Part shown: positions 14,536-23,933 of the stretch, one piece after another
Position numbering within the stretch: the stretch's first letter is position 1
How the letters are laid out: each line of letters starts with the position of its first letter
Source of the DNA: PWND01 sp964601515
GTDB taxonomy: Bacteria > Bacteroidota > Bacteroidia > Bacteroidales > UBA7960
NCBI GenBank assembly: GCA_964601515.1
Contig: CAZRNU010000016.1
Location: forward strand, 1-37,996
Direction: 5' to 3'
DNA: 37,996 bases
Notes under the pieces: model-generated
Seen by the model: only the letters and a program-made list of their open reading frames with translations
Told to the model about the DNA's origin: nothing
The model's database searches: none
Program-made: the position numbers and the translations under genes

Positions 14536-15651
14536 CTAGATTATTTTCCCCAAATATACACTCCCGCCAATGCTATTTGCTGAACTGCCGGTAACTGATG
14601 AAAGACTGTTTTCTATTTGCAATATTCTAAGCAGCCCCATAAATGCAAATATCATAGCTTCTTTATATTCTATTATCTTCTTGGAAGGAATGGTGATGTT
14701 TTTGCTTATATGCTTTTTAAGGAGTTTTATTAGGTATTTGTTATAGGCTCCACCTCCTGAAATTAAAATTTTGTTTCCCTCTTCTCTTTCAACAATGTCT
14801 TGAATTTGCATTACAATATGATGATAAAATGTGTTGAGAGTGTTTTCAATAGATAAATTGAATTCTTTAAATATTGGATAAATATTTTCATTTACCCACT
14901 CTTCTCCAAGGCTTTTTGGTCCCGGTATTTTGTAATGCTTTATTTCGTTTAGTTTATTCAACATTTGCATATTTGGTTTTCCTTTTGATGCAATATATCC
15001 ATCGGGGTCGCAACTTAAAAACTCTGATTTATTGCTTATACAGAAAAAATCTTTCACGGGAATCTTAGCATCTAATATTACTTTATTTATAACAAAGTTT
15101 GCCGGACAAATGTCGAAGGCTAACGGTATATTGTTTTTCTTGAATGATATATTTGCAAAACCACCCAGATTGATGCAAAAATCATATTCTCCAAAAAGAA
15201 GAGTGTCTCCTATTGGCACTAATGGTGCACCTTGTCCGCCCATTGCAACATCCAATGACCGAAAATCGGCTATAACGGTTTTTTTTGTTTCTGCCGCAAT
15301 TGAAGCTGCATTGCCAATTTGAAACGTCATTTGCTTTTCTGGCTGATGGAATATAGTATGACCATGACTTGCTATAAACTCTGGTTCAACATTTTTATGT
15401 ATCGATAAATATTTATTAACTTGAGCTCCTAAATATCTTCCGTACTCATTATGTAGTAATATTAAATCTCTGCCTGATAAAAGAGGTGCAAGTCGTAGTT
15501 TATTTTCCCACTCTTCAGTATAGGCATAAGTTTCAGCGTGTAATATTTCATACTCCCATTTTTCATCATTTAATTGAAACTTGCAATATGCAATGTCTAG
15601 GCCATCTAGTGATGTTCCCGACATAAGCCCTATACCTTTATAAATTTTCAT
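14536..15651 (-). CDS. anmK: Anhydro-N-acetylmuramic acid kinase
   Basis: A 371-residue sugar kinase of the ASKHA fold that phosphorylates and hydrolyses 1,6-anhydro-MurNAc to MurNAc-6-phosphate, a step in peptidoglycan recycling. Hallmarks are the N-terminal 'GLMSGTSLDGLDIAYC' (residues 8-23), 'HGHTIFHQP' in the substrate region, 'CINLGGFANIS', and the C-terminal 'ISGGGAYNKYLIKLL' and 'KEAMIFAFMG'. Length is that of the E. coli enzyme. Its ATG is 7 nt after the murF stop on the same strand, so the two are almost certainly cotranscribed, linking peptidoglycan synthesis with recycling. The downstream fate of MurNAc-6-P (MurQ) is not encoded in this window. Confidence 0.95.
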   Translation of the reverse strand: MKIYKGIGLMSGTSLDGLDIAYCKFQLNDEKWEYEILHAETYAYTEEWENKLRLAPLLSGRDLILLHNEYGRYLGAQVNKYLSIHKNVEPEFIASHGHTIFHQPEKQMTFQIGNAASIAAETKKTVIADFRSLDVAMGGQGAPLVPIGDTLLFGEYDFCINLGGFANISFKKNNIPLAFDICPANFVINKVILDAKIPVKDFFCISNKSEFLSCDPDGYIASKGKPNMQMLNKLNEIKHYKIPGPKSLGEEWVNENIYPIFKEFNLSIENTLNTFYHHIVMQIQDIVEREEGNKILISGGGAYNKYLIKLLKKHISKNITIPSKKIIEYKEAMIFAFMGLLRILQIENSLSSVTGSSANSIGGSVYLGKII

Positions 15652-15658
15652 GTTTCAG

Positions 15659-16984
15659 TTATAATGAAGTTAATAATACTTCAAGTTTTATTCCACGAGA
15701 ACCTTTAATCAAAACTGTTGATTTGATTATTTTGTTTTGAGTAATCCATTTGTTTGCTGCATTTACTTCCTCAAAATACTGATAGCTTTGATGTTTATCC
15801 TTCAGGGTATTAAATACTTTACCTATTAGGATAACCTGTTCAAATTCATGATTATCAATCCATTTTAAAATATTTTCGTGCTCATTTTCTGCATAATCAC
15901 CCATTTCCAGCATATCACCAAGTATAAGCACTTTTGGTTCAGAACCAAATGACAAAAAGCTTTCCAAAGATGCAAGCATACTTGTCGGGTTTGCATTGTA
16001 TGCATCCATGAAAATAAGGTTGTGGCCATTATTAATAATCTGTGAGCGGCTATTATCAGGTTTGTATTCTTCGATAGCTTTATTAATGTCTTTTTCTGAA
16101 ACTCCAAAATAAAGTCCAATTGCAATAGCACACAAAATATTCTCAAAATTATAAATGCCCGTAAGATGTGAGTCTAGTTCTGACTCAACATTCGTTTTGC
16201 ATGCGCCGAACAATGAGTTAGTAATATATTCTACTTTTAAAAATTCATTTGAATTTACTAAAGTGCCCTGGAGAGCATTATCTGAACTATCTCCATATTT
16301 AATTATGTTGTTATAACCTAAAGAAATGTTTTTTAAAATTTTATTTTCTCCTCTTTGAAAAATTACTCCACCTTTTTTTATCAGATGACGATATAATGCT
16401 CCCTTCGTTTCAATAATAGTTTCAATGTTTTTAAATCCTTCCAAATGGGCTTTGCCGATATTGGTAATTATACCATGCGTAGGATTAACAAATTCGGAAA
16501 GAATTGCTATTTCTCCCGGTTGGTTTGCCCCAATTTCTATAATTGCAATTTCATGAGAATGGTCAATTTCCAGAATAGTTAAAGGTGCTCCAATATGATT
16601 ATTCAGGTTTCCCCTTGTTGATAAAACATTGAATTTTTTTGAAAGGACTTTTGTAATTAGCTCTTTGGTGGTAGTTTTCCCATTAGAGCCTGTTATAGCT
16701 ATTACAGGGATTTCAAATTGATTCCTAAATTCTTTTGCTAACTCATGCAAAAACAACAAGCAATTCTCAACCCTAATAATATTTGGGTGTTTATCTTTAA
16801 TATCTTCATCTATTATAGCAAATTCGCAACCTGATTCAATAGCATTCAATGCAAAATTATTTCCATTAAACACATCTCCTTTAAGTGCAATAAATATATT
16901 TCTATTAGTTGCTTTTCTACTATCAGTGCATATTTTATAACCTTTATTTATCAGATTTAATACAAGTTCAAGATTTTTATTCAT
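15659..16984 (-). CDS. murF: UDP-N-acetylmuramoyl-tripeptide--D-alanyl-D-alanine ligase
   Basis: A 441-residue Mur ligase adding D-Ala-D-Ala to the UDP-MurNAc-tripeptide, the last cytoplasmic step of peptidoglycan precursor synthesis. The ATG at 16984 ('MNKNLELVL') is used; an upstream in-frame TTG adds one residue. 'TDSRKATNRNIFIALKG' (about 20-36) is the UDP-binding domain; the P-loop 'GSNGKTTT' is at 99-106. 'IIEIGANQPGEI', 'TNIGKAHLEGF' and 'DAYNANPTSM' are the conserved central motifs. 'LILGDMLEMG' and the C-terminal 'VLIKGSRGIKLE' complete the ligase fold. It is followed by anmK after 7 nt, and lies about 130 nt downstream of gldJ on the same strand. murF next to gldJ is a recurring arrangement in the phylum, to my knowledge. 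Confidence 0.96.
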   Translation of the reverse strand: MNKNLELVLNLINKGYKICTDSRKATNRNIFIALKGDVFNGNNFALNAIESGCEFAIIDEDIKDKHPNIIRVENCLLFLHELAKEFRNQFEIPVIAITGSNGKTTTKELITKVLSKKFNVLSTRGNLNNHIGAPLTILEIDHSHEIAIIEIGANQPGEIAILSEFVNPTHGIITNIGKAHLEGFKNIETIIETKGALYRHLIKKGGVIFQRGENKILKNISLGYNNIIKYGDSSDNALQGTLVNSNEFLKVEYITNSLFGACKTNVESELDSHLTGIYNFENILCAIAIGLYFGVSEKDINKAIEEYKPDNSRSQIINNGHNLIFMDAYNANPTSMLASLESFLSFGSEPKVLILGDMLEMGDYAENEHENILKWIDNHEFEQVILIGKVFNTLKDKHQSYQYFEEVNAANKWITQNKIIKSTVLIKGSRGIKLEVLLTSL

Positions 16985-17055
16985 CAATAGTTGTTATAAA
17001 TAGTTAGTTGAAATAACATTATTTATTGCAATAAAGACTTTCGATATTTTTAGCG

Positions 17056-17090
17056 GTAAAAAAACCCATCTGCATATGCAAATGGGTTTT
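17056..17090 (-). terminator. Intrinsic terminator after gldJ
   Basis: A near-perfect palindrome at 17061-17090, with AAAACCCAT pairing to ATGGGTTTT and a TGCATATGCA centre. Read on the minus strand it is followed by a run of seven T residues, so it should end the porP-gldJ transcript and insulate murF. Confidence 0.85.
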
Positions 17091-17112
17091 AAAAACCATT
17101 ATATATTAAGAA

Positions 17113-18585
17113 TTAATATCCTCCTACAGCGCTTCCAACTCTGTTCATAGCGCAACGGAATCCAATATCGTTAGTAGATTCTTGCTCGTCAAGGAATCTT
17201 CTGGTTCCGGGAACAATCCAATAAGCACGATCTTTCCAGCTACCACCTTTATAAACGCGTGATTGGTCATTAATTAAAGTAGTGATACCATATTCGTACA
17301 TAATTTTTTCAGGTTCATTTGCTTTATCTTCCTGATCGAAGAAGATACTTGATGCATGATCTCCATCTCTGTAACTGATATTGTCAGCATAACGATAGTT
17401 GCGGCGAGTAAGATTTTCTTCCAGAGTAACATCTCTCCAAATCAGACGGCCAAGGCTGTCTTTTGGAACAATCTGGTCTTCTTCATCTCTCTGAAGAGTT
17501 TGGAAGACATTACCTCTAAATGGTCTGAAGTCAGAAAGATCTTCTGCAGATATTGGTCTATAAACATCTTTTACCCATTCACTAACGTTACCTGCCATAT
17601 TGTATAAACCGTAATCGTTTGGCCAATATGCATAAACAGGTGCAGTAATGTCGGCTGCATCATTTAGATTGCCTGAAACACCCATCATATCACCACGACC
17701 ACGTTGAATGTTAGCCATAAAATTACCCATTGATTTTGTTTGAGAGCTGCGTACATTATGACCGTCCCATGGGTACATTCTTCTTTCAACGATTCTTTCA
17801 TAAACAGTATTTCCGATTAGCCCAAGTGCCGCAAATTCCCACTCTGCTTCTGTTGGTAAACGGAATGCAGGAAGCAATAGACCATCTTCACGGCGAACTC
17901 TTCTTTCTCCTGTACCTCTTGGATCTAGGTCGCGAAGATTTTGTCTAATCATACCTTCATATTGTCCAACAATATATGCTTCGGTATTAAAGTTTCTCTC
18001 ATTTACCTGATCTGGATCCCAATCAAGAATTCCTTCACGAATAAGAATATATTCGTTAACTCGGTCTGTTCTCCAGGCAGCGTATTCTCTAGCTTTACGC
18101 CAACTAACACCAACTACAGGATGTTCTCTGTAAGCAGGGTGCCTTAAATAATCATATATGTATGGCTCATTATAGGCCAGCCTGTCTCTCCAAACCAGAG
18201 TGTCCGGAAGAGCATTAACATACACCTCAGGGTATGTTGCTCCGAAAACTCGGCTAATCCAATATAAATACTCACAATAGTCTAGGTTTCTAACCTCTGT
18301 TTCATCCATATAGAATGATGCAACAGTAACACGGCGAGGAATATTGTTCCAGTCGAATAATACATCTTGCTCGGTACGACCCATAACAAATGTACCACCT
18401 TCTATAAAGACCAAACCGGGACCTGTTTCTTGACCTTGGTATGCCCTTACTTCAAAACCTCCCGTGCGGGAGTCATTATAGAACCATCCTGTTGTAGGTG
18501 AGGATTCTTGTTTGCAAGATGATAATAGAGACACTGCAAAAATAAATGCAAAAATTAACATCAGGTTTTTGGAATTCCTTGTCAT
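17113..18585 (-). CDS. gldJ: Gliding motility/T9SS lipoprotein GldJ (SUMF1/FGE fold)
   Basis: A 490-residue lipoprotein: residues 1-23 form a signal peptide with lipobox 'LSSC' and acylated Cys24. The body (about 55-480) has the SUMF1/formylglycine-generating-enzyme fold, with 'FIEGGTFVMGRTEQDV', 'FYMDETEVRNLDYCEYL', 'HPVVGVSWRKAREY', 'RLPTEAEWEFAA', 'GNVSEWVKDVY', 'YKGGSWKDRAYW' and 'GFRCAMN'. The paired catalytic cysteines of true FGE are missing in the 'GGSWKDRAYW' segment (447-456), so this is not an active sulfatase modifier. The N-terminal portion strongly resembles F. johnsoniae GldJ, needed for stability of GldK and T9SS function. It follows porP by 34 nt on the same strand, opposite porU-porV. 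GldJ rather than GldK/PorK is my best assignment; about 0.2 probability remains for a paralogue. Confidence 0.8.
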   Translation of the reverse strand: MTRNSKNLMLIFAFIFAVSLLSSCKQESSPTTGWFYNDSRTGGFEVRAYQGQETGPGLVFIEGGTFVMGRTEQDVLFDWNNIPRRVTVASFYMDETEVRNLDYCEYLYWISRVFGATYPEVYVNALPDTLVWRDRLAYNEPYIYDYLRHPAYREHPVVGVSWRKAREYAAWRTDRVNEYILIREGILDWDPDQVNERNFNTEAYIVGQYEGMIRQNLRDLDPRGTGERRVRREDGLLLPAFRLPTEAEWEFAALGLIGNTVYERIVERRMYPWDGHNVRSSQTKSMGNFMANIQRGRGDMMGVSGNLNDAADITAPVYAYWPNDYGLYNMAGNVSEWVKDVYRPISAEDLSDFRPFRGNVFQTLQRDEEDQIVPKDSLGRLIWRDVTLEENLTRRNYRYADNISYRDGDHASSIFFDQEDKANEPEKIMYEYGITTLINDQSRVYKGGSWKDRAYWIVPGTRRFLDEQESTNDIGFRCAMNRVGSAVGGY

Positions 18586-18619
18586 AATAGTGTTTTTTTA
18601 ATGAATTTCACAAAAATAA

Positions 18620-19582
18620 CTAAAAAGTTGGACAATTTAGTATACGATATTTCGATTTTTTTCTTTTACAATCAAATTTCAGTGAAACACTGAGTTCATG
18701 GACTCCCGTAGTAATGCCGTAAAGTCCTGATAATGAATAATCATAGCTGTAACCAATGCGATAAAACCCATTGTTGACACCTAATAAAAATATTGCATAA
18801 AAATTATTTTTTAGATCATATCTAAGCCATCCCCCTATGGTCATAATCCAATAATCTACATATAATCCGGCATTAATTCTTTGAAATAAGGCTTGATTTT
18901 GGTAAATAATATTTGGAGAAATTCTTAAATCTTCATTATTTCCTTTGCCATAAAAGAAGTTATAGCCTAGATGAGCTGTATATTTTATTGGCAGCCGGTC
19001 GGGAGTATAAAACCCCATATCAGGCCTTGATAAATGATACGCGGAAATACCGCCATACAAATTTTCTGAATATAACAAGATGCCTGCTGCAAAATCAGCA
19101 CTGTGCTTCATGTCTGCCGGCGGAGGTGTTTCTCCGGTTGGCAAGTAACTGCTGCTAAATGGGTCGTACTGATCTGCAAAAATATAATTATCCCAACTTA
19201 ATTCTTTTCTATAGTATGCAGCTTTAACTCCAAAACTTGCTGAATATTTATCTGATAAGTTCAGGTGATATGCATAAACCCCGCCAATAGAATATGTTGC
19301 CAGCATGCCTGATTGTCTGTCTGCAAATGCTAATATCCCCAACCCTCCTGATAAAGTAGGAGAATCGCTATCATAAGATACGCTGTAGGTTGAATAGGTT
19401 CCAAAAGTTGGCCAAGGATGATTTCTGTAATTAATACTTAGCTTTTTGCATTGTGTACCGGCAAAAGCAGGGTTCAGATATAGTGGATTAGCATAGAATT
19501 GAGAAAAAATAGCATCCTGTGCGATGCCCGTAAATGACATCCAACAGATTATCAATAATGTTATGAGTGTTATTCTTTTCAA
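18620..19582 (-). CDS. Type IX secretion system membrane protein PorP/SprF family
   Basis: A 320-residue outer-membrane protein. The signal peptide covers residues 1-21 ('MKRITLITLLI...IAQ'). 'DAIFSQFYANPLYLNPAFAG' (22-41) is the diagnostic N-terminal motif of the PorP/SprF family. The remainder alternates hydrophobic and polar residues in a beta-barrel pattern ('GGLGILAFADRQSG', 'YSASFGVKAAYYRK', 'FAAGILLYSENLYGGISAYHL'). PorP proteins support T9SS function; several paralogues per genome are normal. The first codon is TTG at 19582: no in-frame ATG gives a complete signal peptide and an in-frame TAG lies only seven codons upstream. It precedes gldJ by 34 nt and is divergent from porU. Role specificity (translocon versus substrate-specific SprF) is unresolved. 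Confidence 0.88.
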   Translation of the reverse strand: MKRITLITLLIICWMSFTGIAQDAIFSQFYANPLYLNPAFAGTQCKKLSINYRNHPWPTFGTYSTYSVSYDSDSPTLSGGLGILAFADRQSGMLATYSIGGVYAYHLNLSDKYSASFGVKAAYYRKELSWDNYIFADQYDPFSSSYLPTGETPPPADMKHSADFAAGILLYSENLYGGISAYHLSRPDMGFYTPDRLPIKYTAHLGYNFFYGKGNNEDLRISPNIIYQNQALFQRINAGLYVDYWIMTIGGWLRYDLKNNFYAIFLLGVNNGFYRIGYSYDYSLSGLYGITTGVHELSVSLKFDCKRKKSKYRILNCPTF

Positions 19583-19915
19583 TTTCTCAATGTTTATGCA
19601 CTAAATGGTTAAACGATAAAGAGATATTACAAGTTTCAATATTGTATTTTATATTTTCAAGTTTTATTCAATTTAATTGCGAAAGTATACTTTTTTATTA
19701 ATACGATTTATAAGTTTGCAAAGTATATTAATTTCAAAAATAAATTGTGTTTTTTTCCGTTGGTAAAAATATCATGTTTTTTAATATTGTCAAAATTATT
19801 TTAATTATGTGTTTGTTTTGTTTGTCAGGGATTTAAGTGGTCTTTTGAAAAACAATTTTATTTTTTGTTTGTTATTTTATTAAAGTTGTTGACTTTTATA
19901 GTGAAAATTCAATCT
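19583..19915. other. Divergent intergenic region between porP and porU
   Basis: A 333-nt AT-rich stretch with no gene. Weak elements are TAAGTTTG on the plus strand at 19711-19718 and TAATTTTG on the minus strand at 19791-19798, each a -7-like sequence about 200 nt from its gene and without a spaced TTG. Poly-T runs are common. I see no convincing operator repeat or small RNA. Confidence 0.5.
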
Positions 19916-22900
19916 ATGTACGTCTTATCAAAGCTAAAAACCATACTTGTTTTTGTGTTTTTATTTGGCTTCAATAATTATAATCAGGGCGCAAGTTCTT
20001 TTGTCTCTGATACTCTCAAGGTTGAAATAAAATGGGAAGGAGTAAAAGATTATATTATTGATAAAGAAAACACATTACACTATCTGTCATTTAAAGGAGC
20101 TAAATATATAGGAGAGCCTTCAGGGATTGAGGTTTTTAATCATAGGTTTTATTTAGATGTTCCTCATTTCTACCCGGAAATATATTTGTCTGAAGTAATT
20201 ACAGAGCCTGCAACAAATGATGAAAGTGTTTTTCTTCAAAATCTAGGGTATTTTAATGAAGAATTTCAAGAAATATTTAAAAAAGAAGGTTCAGTAAATG
20301 AATTTTTTCTTGATTATTTTGTTGTTCCTGTTAGGTATAATGCTGAAATTGGAATTTATGAAAAGCTCCAAAGCTTTAATTTGGTATACAATTATATATA
20401 TGATCCAAAACTTTCTTACGGAAGTATTCATGAATATACCGATAATTCGGTATTAGCGTCAGGGAGCTGGTACAAGTTGTGTGTTAATGAAACGGGAATA
20501 TACAAGCTTAGTTATGATGATTTGATTTCCTTGGGTATAGATCCGGCTCAAGTCCAGAAATCATCTATTGCACTATATGGTAATGGAGGTGGAATGTTGC
20601 CTGAGCCAAATGATTTGCTTAAACCTGATGATTTGATTGAAAATGCAATATTCGTAAGTGGAAGCTCAGGTGTTTTTGGCCAAAATGATTATTTGTTGTT
20701 TTATGGACAAAGTCCTCATAATTGGGAATTTGATAATACAAGTAAATTGTTTTCTCATAAAGTCCATTTGTATGCTAATGAATCTTGTTATTTTCTGACA
20801 ACATCCGCAACAAATGGCAAACGAATTCAAAGTCGTCAGTCAGCAACTGAAAATGCAACTCATCAGATTTCGAAGTTCCAGGATTATGCTTTTCATGAAA
20901 ATGATTTGTACAACCTTATTGAAAGCGGTAGAGAATGGTATGGTGAAATCTTTGACATTACTCTATCTAGAACATTTGATTTTAGTTTCCCTAATTTAGA
21001 TAATGCATCCAAAGTAACTGTTGTTTTTGATGCCGCTGCAAGATCTACATCGGCTAGTAGTTTTGTCGTTAAGTCAGGAAGTAATCAGAAAATTATCAAT
21101 ATAAGTTCAATAGATCCTGCGGCTGTGACGTCTTATTATGCAAGGGCGGGAAGTGGAGTCCTTGATTTCTTTCCACCATCAGGAAATAGTATATCTGTTG
21201 AAGTTATTTATAATAAAACTGCAACCGGTGGAAGGGGATGGTTAAATTATATTGCAGTTAATGCTACTCGCAATTTGCAATTTTCCGGATCTCAGATGGG
21301 TTTTAGAAATGTGATGAATGTTGGCAGCGGCAATATTTCTAATTATACAATTGGGAATGCAAATAATCAAATTGTTATCTGGGATGTTACTGATCCTTAT
21401 AATATTGTTAGTCAAAGTTATCAATTGTCAGGAAGTCAGGCAAGTTTTCGAGTCGAGACCGGTGTTTTACGTCAGTTTTATGCATTTAATGGAACATCAT
21501 TCAAAACAGCTAATTTAAAGGGAGATATCCAAAATCAGAACTTGCATGCCATTGCCGGTGTGGATTTAATTATAATTTGTCCTGATGAATTTTTGTCGGA
21601 AGCTACCAGATTGGCAAATTATAGATTTGAGAATGACGGGCTTACTTCAAGAATAGTGACACCTGAGCAAGTTTATAATGAATTTTCATCAGGTGTCCCG
21701 GATATTGCTGCAATTAGGAATTTTTTAAAAATGTTTTACGACAGAGCTGATGGTTCTGACAATTATCCTAAGTATTTATTGCTGTTTGGTAATGGTACTT
21801 ATGATAATAGAGATATATTAGGCTATGGGGGTAACCTAATTCCAACGTTTCAAACGTTGGAATCTTTGCACCATGGCGAATCATGGATGACAGATGATTT
21901 TTTCGGGTTGTTAGATGATATTGAAGGGGATGGTGCAAGCGGAATGTTGGATATTGGAATTGGACGCTTCCCTGTGAGGAATTTAGAGCAAGCTAAAAAC
22001 ACAGTTGATAAAGTGATTAGGTATGATAATAGAGTTGAAGGATGGGACCCGGGTAGTGACGATTTATACTGGCTTAGCAAAATTTCTAACTACTCCGACT
22101 GGAGAAATATGATAACATTGATAGCTGACGATCAAGATGTGAATATTCACTTTAATCAGGCTGAAGCTATATATCAAACACTACACACACAGTATCCTGT
22201 TTATAATATTGAAAAAATTTATCTTGATGCTTATGAACAAACTAATTTGGCAGGAGGCTCAAGATATCCTGAGGTTAATAAAGCTATTAATAACAGAGTG
22301 AATCAAGGAGCTTTGCTTGTGAATTATATCGGACACGGTGGTAGGCTTGGATTAGCACACGAGAGGATAGTTACTTTTGATGATATAAATACCTGGAATA
22401 ATTTTTACAATATGCCGGTTTTCTTAACTGCCACTTGTGAATTCAGCGCTTTTGATATTGCCTCGCCTGAGGATCTTTCAGCTGGAGTCAGGATTTTTCT
22501 TAAAAAAGATGGAGGAGCAGCAGCTTTGTTTACAACTACAAGATTAGCATGGTCTAGCGCAAATTTTTCTCTGAATGAACGGTTTATTGATAATGCTTTT
22601 AAACCAATGAGCAACGGGAAAATGCCAAGGCTTGGTGATTTGCTCAGATTGTCAAAAACTTCTGCCGATAAAGTTAAGAATTTTGTATTGCTAGGCGACC
22701 CCTCAATGCAAATGGCTTATCCAAAGTATAATATAGTAACAGAAATAGTCCCTGACACACTTAAGGCATTTCAAAAGGTTGAAGTATCGGGGTATATTAC
22801 CGACCAAAACGGAAATCTTGTAGATAATTATAATGGTGTGGTATTTCCAAAAGTGTATGACAAGAAAAAAGGATATACTACCCTTGCAAATGATGCCGGA

Positions 22901-23779
22901 AGTACAGCCAGTAATTTTGATATGCAAAACTCCGTTATATACAAAGGAAAAGCCAGCGTTGTAAATGGTAAGTTTACTTTTTCTTTTGTGGTTCCTCAAG
23001 ATATTAATTATTCCTACGGAGCAGGAAAGCTTAGTTATTATGCTGATGATGGAAGTATTGATGCAAAAGGATTTAGCAAGAATTTCATTATAGGTGGAAC
23101 ATCAGACAATTATAACGCAGATAATAATGGACCGTTAATCAGATTGTTTATGAATGACTCAACTTTTGTGTCGGGCGATATTACTGATGAGAATCCTATT
23201 TTGATAGGATTTCTTTATGATGAAAGCGGCATTAACGTTACCGGAAATCTTGGGCATGATCTTATAGCTTTTCTTAATAATGACAGAGCAAATACTTTTG
23301 TTTTGAATCAATTTTATGAAGCTGATTTAGATACATATAAAAGTGGAAAGTTTGCTTACCCGTTTTTTAATATTTCGGAAGGAAGTCACACTCTTACATT
23401 GAGAGCTTGGGATGTTTTTAATAATTTTTCTGAAGAGTCAATTGATTTTGTAGTAAGTAGCTCGGCGATGCTTGCACTTTATGATATTTTGAATTATCCA
23501 AATCCATTCAATAATAAAACAAGCTTTGTATTTAAGCATAATATTCCGGCTGAAGACATGGAGGTTAGTATTGATATTTATAATATCAACGGTCAAATTG
23601 TAAATAGTTTGAAAACAGATATTGAGTCTATAGGATATCAATCTCCGCCAATAGAATGGGATGGAAAAGATAATTATGGCAGGCCTATTGGCTCAGGTGT
23701 TTATGTTTATAGAATAGTTGTTAGAACCATTGACGGAAGAAGAGTTTCAGGATCAAGTAGGTTGGTGATAATAAGATAG
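19916..23779 (+). CDS. porU: Type IX secretion sortase PorU (C25 peptidase)
   Basis: A 1287-residue secreted protease. The ATG at 19916 begins a signal peptide ('MYVLSKLKTILVFVFLFGF'); an upstream TTG-start extension is unnecessary. The gingipain-like C25 domain occupies the middle. The catalytic dyad is intact: His807 in 'IGHGGR' and Cys841 in 'TATCEFSAFD' (numbers from this start), spaced 34 apart as in gingipains. 'IIICPDEF' and 'LLLFGNGTYDNRD' are core strands of the caspase-like fold. The C-terminal residues ('YPNPFNNKTSFVFKH', 'IDIYNINGQIV', 'GVYVYRIV') form a T9SS sorting-type domain, expected to stay uncleaved in PorU. PorU removes the C-terminal signal of T9SS cargo and attaches cargo to anionic LPS, in complex with PorV, encoded 154 nt downstream. 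Confidence 0.95.
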   Translation: MYVLSKLKTILVFVFLFGFNNYNQGASSFVSDTLKVEIKWEGVKDYIIDKENTLHYLSFKGAKYIGEPSGIEVFNHRFYLDVPHFYPEIYLSEVITEPATNDESVFLQNLGYFNEEFQEIFKKEGSVNEFFLDYFVVPVRYNAEIGIYEKLQSFNLVYNYIYDPKLSYGSIHEYTDNSVLASGSWYKLCVNETGIYKLSYDDLISLGIDPAQVQKSSIALYGNGGGMLPEPNDLLKPDDLIENAIFVSGSSGVFGQNDYLLFYGQSPHNWEFDNTSKLFSHKVHLYANESCYFLTTSATNGKRIQSRQSATENATHQISKFQDYAFHENDLYNLIESGREWYGEIFDITLSRTFDFSFPNLDNASKVTVVFDAAARSTSASSFVVKSGSNQKIINISSIDPAAVTSYYARAGSGVLDFFPPSGNSISVEVIYNKTATGGRGWLNYIAVNATRNLQFSGSQMGFRNVMNVGSGNISNYTIGNANNQIVIWDVTDPYNIVSQSYQLSGSQASFRVETGVLRQFYAFNGTSFKTANLKGDIQNQNLHAIAGVDLIIICPDEFLSEATRLANYRFENDGLTSRIVTPEQVYNEFSSGVPDIAAIRNFLKMFYDRADGSDNYPKYLLLFGNGTYDNRDILGYGGNLIPTFQTLESLHHGESWMTDDFFGLLDDIEGDGASGMLDIGIGRFPVRNLEQAKNTVDKVIRYDNRVEGWDPGSDDLYWLSKISNYSDWRNMITLIADDQDVNIHFNQAEAIYQTLHTQYPVYNIEKIYLDAYEQTNLAGGSRYPEVNKAINNRVNQGALLVNYIGHGGRLGLAHERIVTFDDINTWNNFYNMPVFLTATCEFSAFDIASPEDLSAGVRIFLKKDGGAAALFTTTRLAWSSANFSLNERFIDNAFKPMSNGKMPRLGDLLRLSKTSADKVKNFVLLGDPSMQMAYPKYNIVTEIVPDTLKAFQKVEVSGYITDQNGNLVDNYNGVVFPKVYDKKKGYTTLANDAGSTASNFDMQNSVIYKGKASVVNGKFTFSFVVPQDINYSYGAGKLSYYADDGSIDAKGFSKNFIIGGTSDNYNADNNGPLIRLFMNDSTFVSGDITDENPILIGFLYDESGINVTGNLGHDLIAFLNNDRANTFVLNQFYEADLDTYKSGKFAYPFFNISEGSHTLTLRAWDVFNNFSEESIDFVVSSSAMLALYDILNYPNPFNNKTSFVFKHNIPAEDMEVSIDIYNINGQIVNSLKTDIESIGYQSPPIEWDGKDNYGRPIGSGVYVYRIVVRTIDGRRVSGSSRLVIIR

Positions 23780-23825
23780 ATTATTGTAAATTTAATTTTT
23801 AGCAATAACCTAGTTTTTTTATCGT

Positions 23826-23833
23826 TATATTTG
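23826..23833 (+). promoter_or_regulatory. -7 promoter box upstream of porV
   Basis: TATATTTG, followed by CGCC, is a full -7 match about 100 nt before the porV ATG. No spaced TTG is seen. A weak TTATTG/CAATAA hairpin with a T tract (23780-23820) just after porU may end some transcripts. This suggests porV can be transcribed independently of porU. Confidence 0.4.
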
Positions 23834-23933
23834 CGCCCTGATTTATAATGCTTTGATTATTAACTTCGAATAATATTTACAGGGCTTTAATTGTTTGTTA
23901 ACGAATATATTAGTTTGAAAATCAAAATTAAGT

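Noticed and set aside
17113..18585. Sulfatase-modifying (formylglycine-generating) enzyme
   Set aside because: The fold is similar, but the catalytic cysteine pair is absent, there is a lipobox, and the N-terminal motifs and context match GldJ.
19865..19915. N-terminal extension of PorU from a TTG
   Set aside because: The ATG at 19916 gives a complete signal peptide; the extension only adds a hydrophobic tail.
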